DNA of 64,000 nt from Leptolyngbyaceae cyanobacterium (GTDB lineage Bacteria; Cyanobacteriota; Cyanobacteriia; Cyanobacteriales; Aerosakkonemataceae): assembly GCA_036703985.1 (NCBI GenBank), contig DATNQN010000137.1:1-64000 (forward strand). Direction: 5' to 3'. Below, piece after piece: positions 7,024 to 15,802 of this stretch (its first letter is position 1; every line of letters starts with the position of its first letter). A program made the position numbers and the translations under genes. The notes under the pieces were generated by a model that made no database searches, was not told the origin of the DNA, and saw nothing but the letters and a program-made list of their open reading frames with translations.

Positions 7024-8366
7024 TAGTCCCTAGCCCCTACTCCCTCTTCTCTATCTACCATTTCAGTCAACCTAAAATTATTCCTTTTTCTCGGCTCAAT
7101 TACATGGGGATCTACACCATAAAATTGAGCCGCGTGCAACATAGTTAATTCTAATAATTCTTTTTTCCCCAAAGGTTTCCTATCAATAGGTTTAATAGGA
7201 AATAATCCCAAAGCACGCATAATTTCTGAGGCAATGGCTTTGGCCAATAAAGGTGGAACGGAATTACCAACTTGCCGAAATCCGTGCCATTTCGTAACGT
7301 GAAATCTAAACCAATCTGGATAAGAATGAAGTCGAGCAGCTTCTCTTACAGTGATACATCGGGGTTTATAGGGATGAATGGGACGGGGGGAAGTAAAAGC
7401 ACCTCGATTGCTAGCAGTTCCCGCTCTTAAGGTGTTACAAATTCCAGTGGGTTTTAATTTATAAAAGTGACTGATTTTTTCAATTTTTCCCGGTTCTGTT
7501 TCAGCAAATCTTTGAATGGATTCCAGATTGTGATTCGTCCGCAAGCTGGCAGTAAGTATTGTCGGGTCAAACTCTCTGGGATAAGAATAATCTTTATCTA
7601 CTGCGATGATACCGCGCAGTTTAGCAGCGTATAAACTCGGTTTACCATAATATGTCAAAACCGAATCCGTCTTAAATAATTCCGGGTAATTTTCTATTTC
7701 AGGTAAATCTCCTATGGCATCCCAAACAGTTGCTACTGGTAGCAGAGAAGATGATGAACGGGGTTTCTTTTTTGTTCGATAATGCGAAATAGCAGTAATT
7801 GGTTCAGGATATCGGGGAAGGGAAAAACCTTTGCGACATCCTAAGAGAAATAAGCGAGAGCGATTTTGCGGTACTCCGTAGTTAGCAGCGTTGAGAACCC
7901 GGTAATTTTCTTCTACTTCGTATCCATTTTCTCTAAAACGATCGATTAATTCTTGCAAAAATTGTTTATGGTTGCCAATGGTCAGTCCTGGTACGTTTTC
8001 AAATACAAAAAATTTTGATTGAAGTTCGATAACTAATCGATGAAAATGAGCGACTAAAGCGTTACGTTCATCTTCTAAGCTACGTTTTCCCATCAGAGAA
8101 AATCCCTGACAAGGAGAACCGCCAAAGACTACATCTATTTCGCGAGAGCCAATTCCAGAAACCGCTCTAATTTCTTCACCAGTAATATCTAAAACACTGC
8201 GGCATAAAATAGACCAAAAGGGAAAATTATATTGGTGGGTAGCACAATGAATTGGGTCTAATTCTACCGCAGCGATCACGTCAAACCCGGCTTGTTCAAA
8301 GCCAAGGCTCATGCCACCCGCACCTGCAAATAAATCTACACCAATTGGTCTTTGTTGAGAGTTCAT
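7023..8366 (-). CDS. DNA (cytosine-5-)-methyltransferase, apparently orphan
   Basis: It transfers a methyl group from SAM to C5 of cytosine in a short DNA target. The 447 residues hold the ordered m5C motifs: I DLFAGAGGMSLGFEQAG (about 11-27), IV GGSPCQGFSLMG with the catalytic Cys (about 82-93), VI FVFENVPGL, VIII NRSRLFLLGCR, and X FRQVGNSVPPLLAKAIASEI. The region between VIII and IX, about 100 residues, is the expected target-recognition domain. No restriction endonuclease adjoins it, so it looks like a solitary enzyme. Known solitary cyanobacterial m5C enzymes include M.Ssp6803I/DmtC (CGATCG) and DmtB (GGCC); the abundance of CGATCG here makes the former tempting, but specificity cannot be read by eye. 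The ATG directly follows a heptamer repeat, and the stop codon adjoins a palindromic repeat. Confidence 0.95.
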   Translation of the reverse strand: MNSQQRPIGVDLFAGAGGMSLGFEQAGFDVIAAVELDPIHCATHQYNFPFWSILCRSVLDITGEEIRAVSGIGSREIDVVFGGSPCQGFSLMGKRSLEDERNALVAHFHRLVIELQSKFFVFENVPGLTIGNHKQFLQELIDRFRENGYEVEENYRVLNAANYGVPQNRSRLFLLGCRKGFSLPRYPEPITAISHYRTKKKPRSSSSLLPVATVWDAIGDLPEIENYPELFKTDSVLTYYGKPSLYAAKLRGIIAVDKDYSYPREFDPTILTASLRTNHNLESIQRFAETEPGKIEKISHFYKLKPTGICNTLRAGTASNRGAFTSPRPIHPYKPRCITVREAARLHSYPDWFRFHVTKWHGFRQVGNSVPPLLAKAIASEIMRALGLFPIKPIDRKPLGKKELLELTMLHAAQFYGVDPHVIEPRKRNNFRLTEMVDREEGVGARD

Positions 8367-8644
8367 CGATTTTAGATTTTAGATTTTAGATTTGGGATTA
8401 ACCAAAATCACCGCAGATGAACGTAAATATCTAATATCGTTTTCCTAAAAATTTGCTACGTATGGTGATTTCTCTTTCCCTCTTCCCTTTTCCAGTTAGA
8501 TGTATAGTAGTATCAAGTGTAATTGATATAAAAGTAATTTCCTAAATTTTAATAAAAAGATCGGGCGATCGCGAGATGGTCACTCTAGATCGCCTATTAA
8601 AATTGGCAGATTTTCGATCGGCTAATTGAAGTTTTAAGGTTTAC

Positions 8645-9115
8645 TTAATGTAACCAGCCAACCGTTTTACCTTGAGTTTTGAAAGATTTTCCCTGGAAAG
8701 ATTTATTTTGCCAAATTTTCTGTACCAAACTCTTGGTCGATGGTTCATCTTCTTTTACTTCTAACATACCCATGAGCCTCTGATTGATTTGCTCGTAATT
8801 CGGTTGCTCTTTCAAGCGCTCGGAGATAGAACGCAAGGTAGTATCGATTAATGTTTGAGCTTCTCCATCGTTTTTTACTGTAGCCAATTGTGCGTACAGA
8901 GAATTTAGTTCTACTCGTAAAAAGCTCATATCAGAAGTTTTTGGCAGTTGTTTGAGCATTTCGGCGATCGCATTTTGCGTGTCACTGGCCACCTTGCTGG
9001 TGTTAATCTGGCTGTATACTGCTGCCTCTGGAGCGTTAACTTGCGCTACGTTAACTGGTTGTGGCGCTGGCATGAACATCATGAGGGTTGAGTACACTAC
9101 ACATTGGACGCACAT
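8645..9115 (-). CDS. Small exported protein of unknown function
   Basis: 156 residues. The start (MCVQCVVYSTLMMFMPAPQPVN) looks like a short signal sequence or hydrophobic anchor, followed by a mostly helical, polar domain (about 40-120, including LPKTSDMSFLRVELNSLYAQL) and a basic C-terminal tail (KSFQGKSFKTQGKTVGWLH). No recognised motif. It stands alone between the DNA methyltransferase and the metal-binding lipoprotein genes. The 278-bp gap on its 3' side contains only AT-rich sequence with an HIP1 site. Coding is supported by length and composition, not by a family match. Confidence 0.6.
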   Translation of the reverse strand: MCVQCVVYSTLMMFMPAPQPVNVAQVNAPEAAVYSQINTSKVASDTQNAIAEMLKQLPKTSDMSFLRVELNSLYAQLATVKNDGEAQTLIDTTLRSISERLKEQPNYEQINQRLMGMLEVKEDEPSTKSLVQKIWQNKSFQGKSFKTQGKTVGWLH

Positions 9116-9200
9116 GATTCGTCACTCCTGCTATTGTTCTTTTAAAAGACTTTAACAGTTTTAACCCGAATCCTGATTTTTCGATGAAAAGAAGTCTCCG

Positions 9201-9338
9201 AGTCAGAATTCAGGAGTCAGAATTTAGTATAAGTCGGAATTTAGAAGTTTAAACAAAGAAAAATTTGGCTATATCCGATGATTATTTCTCAATTGCACGG
9301 AATAATTCTGAATTTTGGCTCCTGACTTCTTAATTCTT
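9201..9338. repeat. Inverted simple repeat (AGTCAGAATTC / GAATTCTGACT type)
   Basis: AGTCAGAATTCAGGAGTCAG at 9201-9220 is mirrored by TTCTGAATTTTGGCTCCTGA at about 9306-9325 on the opposite strand, just after the stop codon of the metal-binding lipoprotein gene. The same word family occurs at 29228-29270 at the end of the cyclase gene. It may form a transcript 3' hairpin. Confidence 0.6.
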
Positions 9339-9341
9339 CAT

Positions 9342-10313
9342 TCAGCCTTTTGGTTGAAAAGGAGTATAATTTCCCCCCAAGGCTTGTACGATCGCCCTTG
9401 TATTCGCAACCATCATCTTGACATAAGAGTCCCCATCGCTACCGGGCGCACCGATCGAATCGGAATACAATTGCTGTGGTGCTAATTTTATTCCCGCTTC
9501 TTGTGCAACTGTCTTAATCAAAGCAGGATTGATCGTAGTCTCGGCAAAAATAGCCGGTACGCCCGTTGTTTTAATCGAGTCTACCAGTTGACGCACGGTT
9601 TGAGCGCTGGGCTGTTCTTCCGTACTGATCCCGATTAAAGTACCAGTAACGGGGATGTTGTAAGCACGAGAATAATATTGAAAAGCATCGTGACTGGTGA
9701 CTAGTTTGCGCTTTTCGGGTGGAATAGTAGCAATTTGTTGATTTATCCAAGTATCTAACTGTTTTAATTCGTTGATGAGTTGCGCTGCATTTTGAGTAAA
9801 CTTTTCTCGATCGTCTGGCGATAACTCAATTAAGGCATCTCGGATTGCGTTTGCCATTTCAATGACATTTTTTACATCACCCCATACGTGGGGATCTGGG
9901 ACGATTTCTCCTTTGCTTTTCTCCATTTGCAAAGGTTTTGCCTTTTCTCCCACGGCTAATTTCCGCGCCTTAATACCAGCAGCGTTCATTAACTTAATTA
10001 AACCCGGTTCCAAATTATACCCGTTATACAAAATGAGATTGGCTTTTTCCAAAGCTACGCTATCGGCGGGTACCGGTTCGTAAATGTGAGGATCTGCACC
10101 CGGTTGCAGAATACTCTTTAGCTGGATTTCCTCTTCACCGACTTCTGCGGTTAAGTCGGCAATTATGGTGCTGGTTGCTACTACATTTGGTTTGTTATTA
10201 CCAGCAGAATTGTTATTTTGCGAAGTTATGCTAGTACAAGCGCTGATGCAGAGGGTAATAAATATTGCTGCGATCGGCCATCGGTTTCTGTGGTTTGGTG
10301 GGTGACTAATCAC
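9342..10313 (-). CDS. Zn/Mn ABC importer, substrate-binding lipoprotein (TroA/ZnuA family)
   Basis: It captures a divalent metal in the periplasm for the ABC importer coded divergently next to it. The 323 residues begin with a lipoprotein signal peptide whose lipobox CISAC puts the lipidated Cys at residue 26. Metal ligands expected for cluster A-I binding proteins are visible: His76 (ADPHIYEP), His142 (PDPHVWGD), His208 (TSHDAFQYYSRAY) and Asp285 (LYSDSIG). A His at the third position is the TroA/ZnuA pattern, whereas Mn-specific MntC/PsaA have Glu there. On the other hand the His-rich loop typical of ZnuA is absent. Zinc is therefore favoured but manganese is not excluded. It faces the ATPase gene across a 98-bp shared promoter region. 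Confidence 0.93.
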   Translation of the reverse strand: MISHPPNHRNRWPIAAIFITLCISACTSITSQNNNSAGNNKPNVVATSTIIADLTAEVGEEEIQLKSILQPGADPHIYEPVPADSVALEKANLILYNGYNLEPGLIKLMNAAGIKARKLAVGEKAKPLQMEKSKGEIVPDPHVWGDVKNVIEMANAIRDALIELSPDDREKFTQNAAQLINELKQLDTWINQQIATIPPEKRKLVTSHDAFQYYSRAYNIPVTGTLIGISTEEQPSAQTVRQLVDSIKTTGVPAIFAETTINPALIKTVAQEAGIKLAPQQLYSDSIGAPGSDGDSYVKMMVANTRAIVQALGGNYTPFQPKG

Positions 10314-10411
10314 TTTTACCTATCTTTAGTATTGCGTCCTTTTATAGATGTTTTCATAATTCTTTCATTTTTACACTATGCTTAAGAAAAGCAAAAATAT
10401 AGGAACGAAGT

Positions 10412-11224
10412 ATGAAGACAGCGATCGAGCCAGCAGATACCGATTGGAGCAAAATGGTATGTCAGCTGAGAAACATACCTTTCGCAGATAGCTTAACGAT
10501 AACAGTCAGCGATTTGGCGGTGCAGTATCGCACGGTAGAGGCGCTGCGGGATGTTAATTTGGTGGTGAATCCGGGGCGGCTGACGGGCATTATTGGGCCA
10601 AACGGTGCGGGAAAGAGTACGCTGATCGAGGCGATGCTGGGGTTAATTCCGGTCAGTAGCGGTACGGTGGAATATGATGGGAAAGCTTTGATGGATCGGC
10701 GGGAGTTGGTTGCTTACGTACCGCAGCGATCGCAAATTGACTGGACTTATCCCGCTACTGTCTGGGATGTGGTGATGATGGGAAGAGTTAGAAAAACCGG
10801 GTGGTTTCGGCGTTTTTCGGCGGTGAGTCGGCGGATCGTCCAAGATGCGCTAGAAAGAGTGGGGATGAGTGCATTTCGCGATCGTCCGATCGGACAATTA
10901 TCTGGCGGACAACAACAACGGGTATTTTTAGCCAGAGCGTTAGCACAAGAAGCAGAAATTTTTTGTTTCGACGAACCTTTTGCAGGAATCGACCAAAAAA
11001 CCCAAGCAGTTATTTTTGATATTTTCCGCGAACTAGCTAATGAAGATAAAACTGTTTTGGTGGTTAATCACGACTTGGGAGAGTCGATCGCTCATTTTGA
11101 TGATTTGATTTTATTAAATACAGATTTAATTGCTGCTGGTTCTCGCCAACAGGTTTTAACTCAGGAAAATCTGTATCGCGCTTATGGCGGGAGAGTGGTA
11201 TTTTTTGAAGAAAAGGCTGCTTAG
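10412..11224 (+). CDS. Zn/Mn ABC importer, ATP-binding protein
   Basis: The 270-residue cytoplasmic ATPase energises metal import. It has Walker A GPNGAGKSTLIEAML (about 64-78), Q-loop YVPQRSQIDW, signature LSGGQQQRVFLARAL, Walker B IFCFDEPFAGID and H-loop VVNHDLGES. The first 30 residues precede the usual ABC fold and may reflect an upstream start; the ATG at 10412 has AGGAACG ahead of it, which supports it. The permease gene follows after 300 bp occupied by an inverted repeat, an unusually wide gap for this operon. Confidence 0.95.
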   Translation: MKTAIEPADTDWSKMVCQLRNIPFADSLTITVSDLAVQYRTVEALRDVNLVVNPGRLTGIIGPNGAGKSTLIEAMLGLIPVSSGTVEYDGKALMDRRELVAYVPQRSQIDWTYPATVWDVVMMGRVRKTGWFRRFSAVSRRIVQDALERVGMSAFRDRPIGQLSGGQQQRVFLARALAQEAEIFCFDEPFAGIDQKTQAVIFDIFRELANEDKTVLVVNHDLGESIAHFDDLILLNTDLIAAGSRQQVLTQENLYRAYGGRVVFFEEKAA

Positions 11225-11250
11225 TTGGTAAGTGGATTGAGATTATTTTT

Positions 11251-11439
11251 TACCACAGATGTCCACAGATGCACACAGATGAACACAGATATATTTCTAG
11301 CGTTATTGTCGGAAACATAAATAAGCTAGATGAAAAATTTGATTAAGTTGTAAAAATATCTTTAATCACTTGTACTCCTTATGATAAATGTAGAACTACA
11401 TCTGTGTTCATCTGTGTTTATCTGTGGATATCTGTGGTA
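11251..11439. repeat. Inverted decamer-repeat element inside the metal-transport operon
   Basis: Four decamers of the form (N)3-4CACAGAT (TACCACAGAT, GTCCACAGAT, GCACACAGAT, GAACACAGAT) at 11251-11290 face four complementary decamers (ATCTGTGTTC to ATCTGTGGTA) at 11400-11439, separated by 109 bp of AT-rich sequence. The arms can form a stem of about 40 bp. The period equals one helical turn. Related arms occur at 36152-36181 and 54471-54584. Placed between the ATPase and permease genes it could act as an attenuator, processing site or simply an insertion. Confidence 0.85.
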
Positions 11440-11524
11440 AAAAAAAATATTTCTCATCCATTTTGGGGATTATTAGTACTTTAACGCTTTTGAAAGGACT
11501 GAAGTCCTTAATACGAACCTGCTT

Positions 11525-12421
11525 ATGTTAGATGCTTTAATTGAGCCATTGCAGTATGGATTCATGCAGCGATCGCTAGTCGTCGCTGTTTTGGTTGGTT
11601 TGATTTGTGCGGTAGTTGGCAGCTATTTAATGGTGCAGCGCTTAGCTTTGCTGGGAGATGCGATCGGTCATTCGGTTTTACCGGGATTGGCGATCGCGTT
11701 TATGCTGAATGTGAATATATTTGTTGGTGCTTTTATTGCTGGTGTGGTGAGTACGATGGCGATCGCTTGGATTAGGACGCGATCGCCAATTAAAGAAGAT
11801 GCAGCAATGGGAATAGTTTTTTCTGCTTTCTTTGCTTTGGGGATTACTCTAATTACCATTATCCAAAAAAGTAATAAAATCGATCTCAATCATTTTTTAT
11901 TCGGCAATATTTTAGGAGTAACTCCTGAGGAAGTTTGGAATACAGCTTTAATTGCGGCGATCGTATTATTTGTAGTTGGTTTACTTTATAAAGAATTACT
12001 ATTTTACACTTTCGATCCTTTAGGCGCACAAGCAGCAGGATTGCCGATCAATTTACTCAATTTTGGTTTAATGTTGCTGATTGCCTTAACGATCGTAGCT
12101 AGCATGAAAGCCGTGGGTGTCATCTTAGTCTTATCTTTGCTAATTACACCGGGTTCGGCAGCATACTTGTTGGTGAAAAGATTGCATTATATGATGATGT
12201 TAGGCGCAGGAATTGGCATTTTTTCTAGTATCAGCGGAATGTATTTGAGCTATTTTTTTAATTTGCCTTCTGGCCCTGCGATCGTATTAGTAGCATCCGG
12301 AATATTTGTACTTGCTTTGTTATTCAGTCCTCAATACGGGATTTTTACCCAACGTCATTCTGATTCAGGTGTATTATTACTCTGGCGCGAAATCAAACAG
12401 TTGATTTACCGAACAAAATAA
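11525..12421 (+). CDS. Zn/Mn ABC importer, membrane permease (ABC-3 family)
   Basis: 298 residues with about eight hydrophobic segments form the membrane channel of the metal importer. Family features are the early LVGLICAVVGSYLMVQRLALLGDAIGHSVLPG block, which is very characteristic of ZnuB/MntB/TroC proteins, and the later VGVILVLSLLITPGSAAYLL segment that contacts the ATPase. Length is normal. The ATG at 11525 lies downstream of the inverted decamer repeat, and GAAAGGACTGAAG some 30 bp upstream gives only a poor ribosome site. It should act with the ATPase at 10412 and the lipoprotein at 9342. Confidence 0.93.
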   Translation: MLDALIEPLQYGFMQRSLVVAVLVGLICAVVGSYLMVQRLALLGDAIGHSVLPGLAIAFMLNVNIFVGAFIAGVVSTMAIAWIRTRSPIKEDAAMGIVFSAFFALGITLITIIQKSNKIDLNHFLFGNILGVTPEEVWNTALIAAIVLFVVGLLYKELLFYTFDPLGAQAAGLPINLLNFGLMLLIALTIVASMKAVGVILVLSLLITPGSAAYLLVKRLHYMMMLGAGIGIFSSISGMYLSYFFNLPSGPAIVLVASGIFVLALLFSPQYGIFTQRHSDSGVLLLWREIKQLIYRTK

Positions 12422-12458
12422 ATTACTCTAAAATCAAAAATTAAAAATCTAAAATAGT

Positions 12459-13442
12459 ATGACTGTTCGCGCTTTATATCGGGCAACAAAAGTAGAAAGT
12501 GCTGCAATACCCTACGACACTATTCATTTAAAAGTGTTTTATCCAGCCCGACTGTCTGGTAGCGAACGGGAAAATAACTTAGGTATCGTACCGGCAGATC
12601 CGGAAAAAGCACCTTTTCCCGTGGTAATTTTTTTGAGTGGAATCAACTGCGCTTGGGAAATGTATCAATGGTTAGCAGTTGAACTAGCGGAACAAGGAAT
12701 CGTAGTAGTTACTTATAATTGGGTAGCAGAGAATTTGCCGGGAGTAATTGGTTTAACTCCGGGAGTTAATTTAGCAATGTTAGCACCAAATACTTACGGG
12801 ACTGGTGCTACTGCTTCGGCTTTACCAGCTATATTAGCTGAGTTGGAAAATTTGCAAGCGAATAGTTTGCTGGCAGGAATGTTGAATTTGCAACAAGTAA
12901 TTTTAGGCGGACATTCTGCTGGTGGAAGAGTAGCTTTAGAAAGTGCCGATCCCCGCTTTTTTCCCCAAATTACGGCAGCTTTTGCTTATGCCGCCCACAG
13001 TGCTGGTGCGGTGATGTTGGGCTTTCCAGCTGATAGCATATTGCCTTTGCCTTCTTCAGTACCAATGCTTTTGATCGGTGGGACTCGCGATGGGGTAATT
13101 GCTGGTAGTAGCGAACGTTATGGAGTGAGTGAGGGAAGTCCAACGAGGGCTGTGGTGCGGACTTTCCGCGAGGCAATTACTAGCGATCGCAAAGACTCTT
13201 ATCTGTTGATCGTAGAGGGAGCTAATCATTTCTCGATCGCTCATCCAGCAGATCCTACGGCGGCGAGAGGATTTCTCGATTTCCCAGTTACTCAGCCAGA
13301 AGAGAAAATCCGTGCTTTGTTGGCAGAAACGATCGCTCTTTTTATTGACGCCCACGTTCGCCAAAATCTTCAAGCTTTAGAAAGACTGGGCAATCTCCTA
13401 AACAATCATGCTAATCTGGTAGCAGCTTTTGAGCGAAAATGA
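12459..13442 (+). CDS. Alpha/beta-hydrolase (chlorophyllase/dienelactone-hydrolase-like)
   Basis: A 327-residue serine hydrolase. Signals are the oxyanion-type segment FPVVIFLSGINCAW (about 51-64), the nucleophile elbow LGGHSAGGRVAL (Ser near residue 151), PMLLIGGTRDGV with the acidic residue, and EGANHFSIAHP with the catalytic His. The GHSAGG elbow with a large loop before it is reminiscent of plant/cyanobacterial chlorophyllase-like enzymes and platelet-activating-factor hydrolases. The substrate is unknown. It follows the permease by 37 bp, but its leader is a TAAAATC-type repeat with no ribosome site, so operon membership is uncertain. Confidence 0.82.
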   Translation: MTVRALYRATKVESAAIPYDTIHLKVFYPARLSGSERENNLGIVPADPEKAPFPVVIFLSGINCAWEMYQWLAVELAEQGIVVVTYNWVAENLPGVIGLTPGVNLAMLAPNTYGTGATASALPAILAELENLQANSLLAGMLNLQQVILGGHSAGGRVALESADPRFFPQITAAFAYAAHSAGAVMLGFPADSILPLPSSVPMLLIGGTRDGVIAGSSERYGVSEGSPTRAVVRTFREAITSDRKDSYLLIVEGANHFSIAHPADPTAARGFLDFPVTQPEEKIRALLAETIALFIDAHVRQNLQALERLGNLLNNHANLVAAFERK

Positions 13443-13487
13443 TCCGATCGCTCTATTCGCTGCTACAGATTACATTTTACATTTTTG

Positions 13488-13517
13488 AAAAGTGAGGATT
13501 TTAAGCCTCACTTTTTG
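13488..13517 (+). terminator. Intrinsic terminator after the hydrolase gene
   Basis: A perfect 10-bp stem AAAAGTGAGG / CCTCACTTTT with loop ATTTTAAG is followed by TTG. It lies 46 bp after the hydrolase stop and would end a metal-transport/hydrolase transcript. Confidence 0.75.
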
Positions 13518-13926
13518 TCGTTGAAATTCTGGCAATCAAGGAAATGTTTGCCAGAATGTAGATGCACCCCGAGATCCCTAATGATGGTGTTTATCCCTAT
13601 CAAATAGGGCGTTAAAGAAAAATTTATATAAAGTTTATGTAAACGTAAGTGATAGGAATCACCATCGTTACGTAAAAGTATCACATCCATTCGGCAACTC
13701 GGTAACACTAGTCCCACTAAGTACTGTAGTAAGTACGGAGTAAACCGTCGATCGGATTCAACGTTTGAAATTGCAACTACAAAAATATCTCCCCCTACCC
13801 TTTGCTAACACCGATGAGAAAGCAGACTAGATCGCGAATATGGGGGTTATTAGAAAAGAATGATTTCAAAACCGATTAATTTACGTGCATTTACTTAGTA
13901 AAGTATAATTTTAAATTTACTTTTCC
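13518..13926. other. Intergenic region without a recognisable gene
   Basis: About 410 bp between the terminator and the stop codon of the CDF exporter gene. A 69-codon open frame on the minus strand from 13717 shows no family features. An imperfect dyad, AAGTACTGTAGTAAGTACGG near 13720, is visible. Nothing else can be supported. Confidence 0.4.
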
Positions 13927-14853
13927 TTAATGATTAGAGCAGGATTCTTGAGGACAAAGTAAGCCTGAATTGCCTATTTCTACTTGTAGGGTAGCGTGTT
14001 CGATACCAAAGCGATCGTGCAAATCCTTCACTACTCGCGCTAAGAAATCATCGCCCGGATGCCCTCCGGGTATTACTAAGTGTGCAGTCAAAGCGATTTC
14101 CGTAGTACTCATCCCCCAAATATGCAAATCGTGAACTTGGGCCACATCGGGCAGTTCTGATAGGTAAGTCAGTACAGCTAACGGTTCGATATTTTCGGGA
14201 ACCGCATCTAAAGCCAATTTCAGAGAATCTTTAAACAATTCCCAAGTTCCCACTACAATTACTATGACGATAATTAAACTCACTACCGGGTCAAACCACA
14301 GCCAACCAGTAGCCAGAATTGCAATGCCAGCTAAAACAACCCCCAAAGATACAAACGCATCAGCTGCCATATGCCAAAAAGCCGCGCGAATGTTCAAATC
14401 TCTGTGCCGACCCGACAAAAAAAGTAAAGCGGTAGAAGTGTTAATAATAATTCCCACCGTTGCAACACCAATTACCAAACTACCTTCGACTGCCGCAGGC
14501 TGAATAAAACGTTGGATGGCTTCCCAAGCAATACCACCAGTAGCAACTAACAAAAAAATGGCATTCAAAAGCGCCGCCAAAATAGAAGAACGCCGCAAAC
14601 CGTAAGTATATCGAGGTGTGGTAGGGCGACGGGCGAGAATCGAAGCACCCCAAGCTAATAGCAATCCCAGAACATCGCTGAGATTGTGTCCCGCATCGGC
14701 TAGCAGTGCCAGAGAATGACTCAGAATGCCAAAAGTAGCTTCACAAAGCACAAATCCGCCGTTCAGAATCACGCCTATTAAGAAAGCACGATTATAGTTG
14801 GCAAATTCGTGGCCGTGTTGATGGTTGTGTTGATGGTTATGTGCGTGAGACAT
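13927..14853 (-). CDS. Cation diffusion facilitator, Zn2+/Cd2+ exporter (CzcD/ZitB-like)
   Basis: A 308-residue membrane antiporter that exports divalent metal in exchange for protons. The N-terminus is His-rich (SHAHNHQHNHQHGHEF), followed by six transmembrane segments. The metal-site signatures are HNLSD in TM2 and HMAAD in TM5, the HD-HD pattern usually associated with zinc or cadmium rather than manganese. The C-terminal cytoplasmic domain (about 215-300) ends with an HATLQVEIGN segment and a Cys pair (LCPQESC). Its presence 1.5 kb from a TroA/ZnuA-type importer suggests a local zinc-homeostasis cluster, although the genes are separated by a hydrolase and point in different directions. 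Confidence 0.93.
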   Translation of the reverse strand: MSHAHNHQHNHQHGHEFANYNRAFLIGVILNGGFVLCEATFGILSHSLALLADAGHNLSDVLGLLLAWGASILARRPTTPRYTYGLRRSSILAALLNAIFLLVATGGIAWEAIQRFIQPAAVEGSLVIGVATVGIIINTSTALLFLSGRHRDLNIRAAFWHMAADAFVSLGVVLAGIAILATGWLWFDPVVSLIIVIVIVVGTWELFKDSLKLALDAVPENIEPLAVLTYLSELPDVAQVHDLHIWGMSTTEIALTAHLVIPGGHPGDDFLARVVKDLHDRFGIEHATLQVEIGNSGLLCPQESCSNH

Positions 14854-15802
14854 GAGAAATAACCTAGCACTTCTTTAAAAAATCATAACTCGCTCTTGCT
14901 ATTAATTAATGACTTATGTATTGCGGAGGACAGATAGTGGTGGAATAATTTGTTTGGCAAAATAATTAAACCAAATTTAACTAACCTACGAAGAGAAATA
15001 TGCTCGATTTTTATTGGTAATTATTAATGTCATTGGCATAAGATTTAACATAAAGTTGCACAATTACTCGTTCCATTTTTTGTTACCATTTATCAGACAA
15101 TTCTCCTCGTTCTATGATTTTTTTAAGCTAAGTTATGCTACTCAAGGCCCGCAACGAAGCTAAGCTTTCATTGACTTCGATGCGACCATACTCAGCGCGA
15201 TCGCATTTACTCTCCTATCACCCGCCAAACAACAGATGGGATAAGTAGATGCACTAGAAAATCAACCAAATGTTGCGATCGGTCGAAGATAACTGCGAAG
15301 AAACTTATTCGTTCTATATAGGACAAAAATTTTCAATTCAGTTATTGATGAGTTTTCTTGCTCATCAGCCAATGCCAACATGAATATTACAAATCGTACT
15401 TTTCGTACTTTTCATACTTTTAGTGTTTTCACTTAACTCCAGTTGTAAGGCAATCATTAATTTATGTCTTAAAGATGTGAATATAAAAAGTAAATAGTGG
15501 TAAAGCAAGGCTTATCTATTGTAAAATACCATTTGTGATTTATCTCTTAGGGTTAATTGCGTCCGTAAAGCTTGATGGCAAGCCTTAGCTGGGGCTTATC
15601 TAACCACGGATTATGATGAAAAATTTTCCATTACCAGGTTTAATATTATGTCTACCACCACCATACAGCCTCATACAATCTTTTAAATAAAGTGGCGCGA
15701 TGCTTCGGCAAAAGTTAGCCCCCAGGTAATTTTAAGCATGGGTGTAACCCTATTCGGAATTGCTGGCACTCATTCATACCTCTGTACCTCAGGTAAAAAA
15801 GG
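14854..15802. other. Long intergenic region (949 bp), possible gene remnant at its end
   Basis: No open frame of gene length. It holds the word GCTTGATGGCAAGCCTTAGC at 15570-15589, which forms a small hairpin and recurs at 62209-62234. TACTTTTCGTACTTTTCATACTTTT near 15398-15422 is a short tandem tract. From 15647 a short frame (MSTTTIQPHTIF then stop) can be joined, through the in-frame stop, to about 40 more codons with a hydrophobic stretch (SMGVTLFGIAGTHSYL), which looks like the decayed start of a membrane protein. The 3' end contains the leader of the MscS gene. Confidence 0.45.

Noticed and set aside
9342-12421. Assigning the importer as manganese-specific MntCAB
   Set aside because: The third metal ligand is His208 as in TroA/ZnuA, not Glu as in MntC, so a firm Mn call is not justified.
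13508-13717. A 69-codon minus-strand frame after the hydrolase terminator
   Set aside because: No family pattern or ribosome site; its end overlaps the terminator hairpin.
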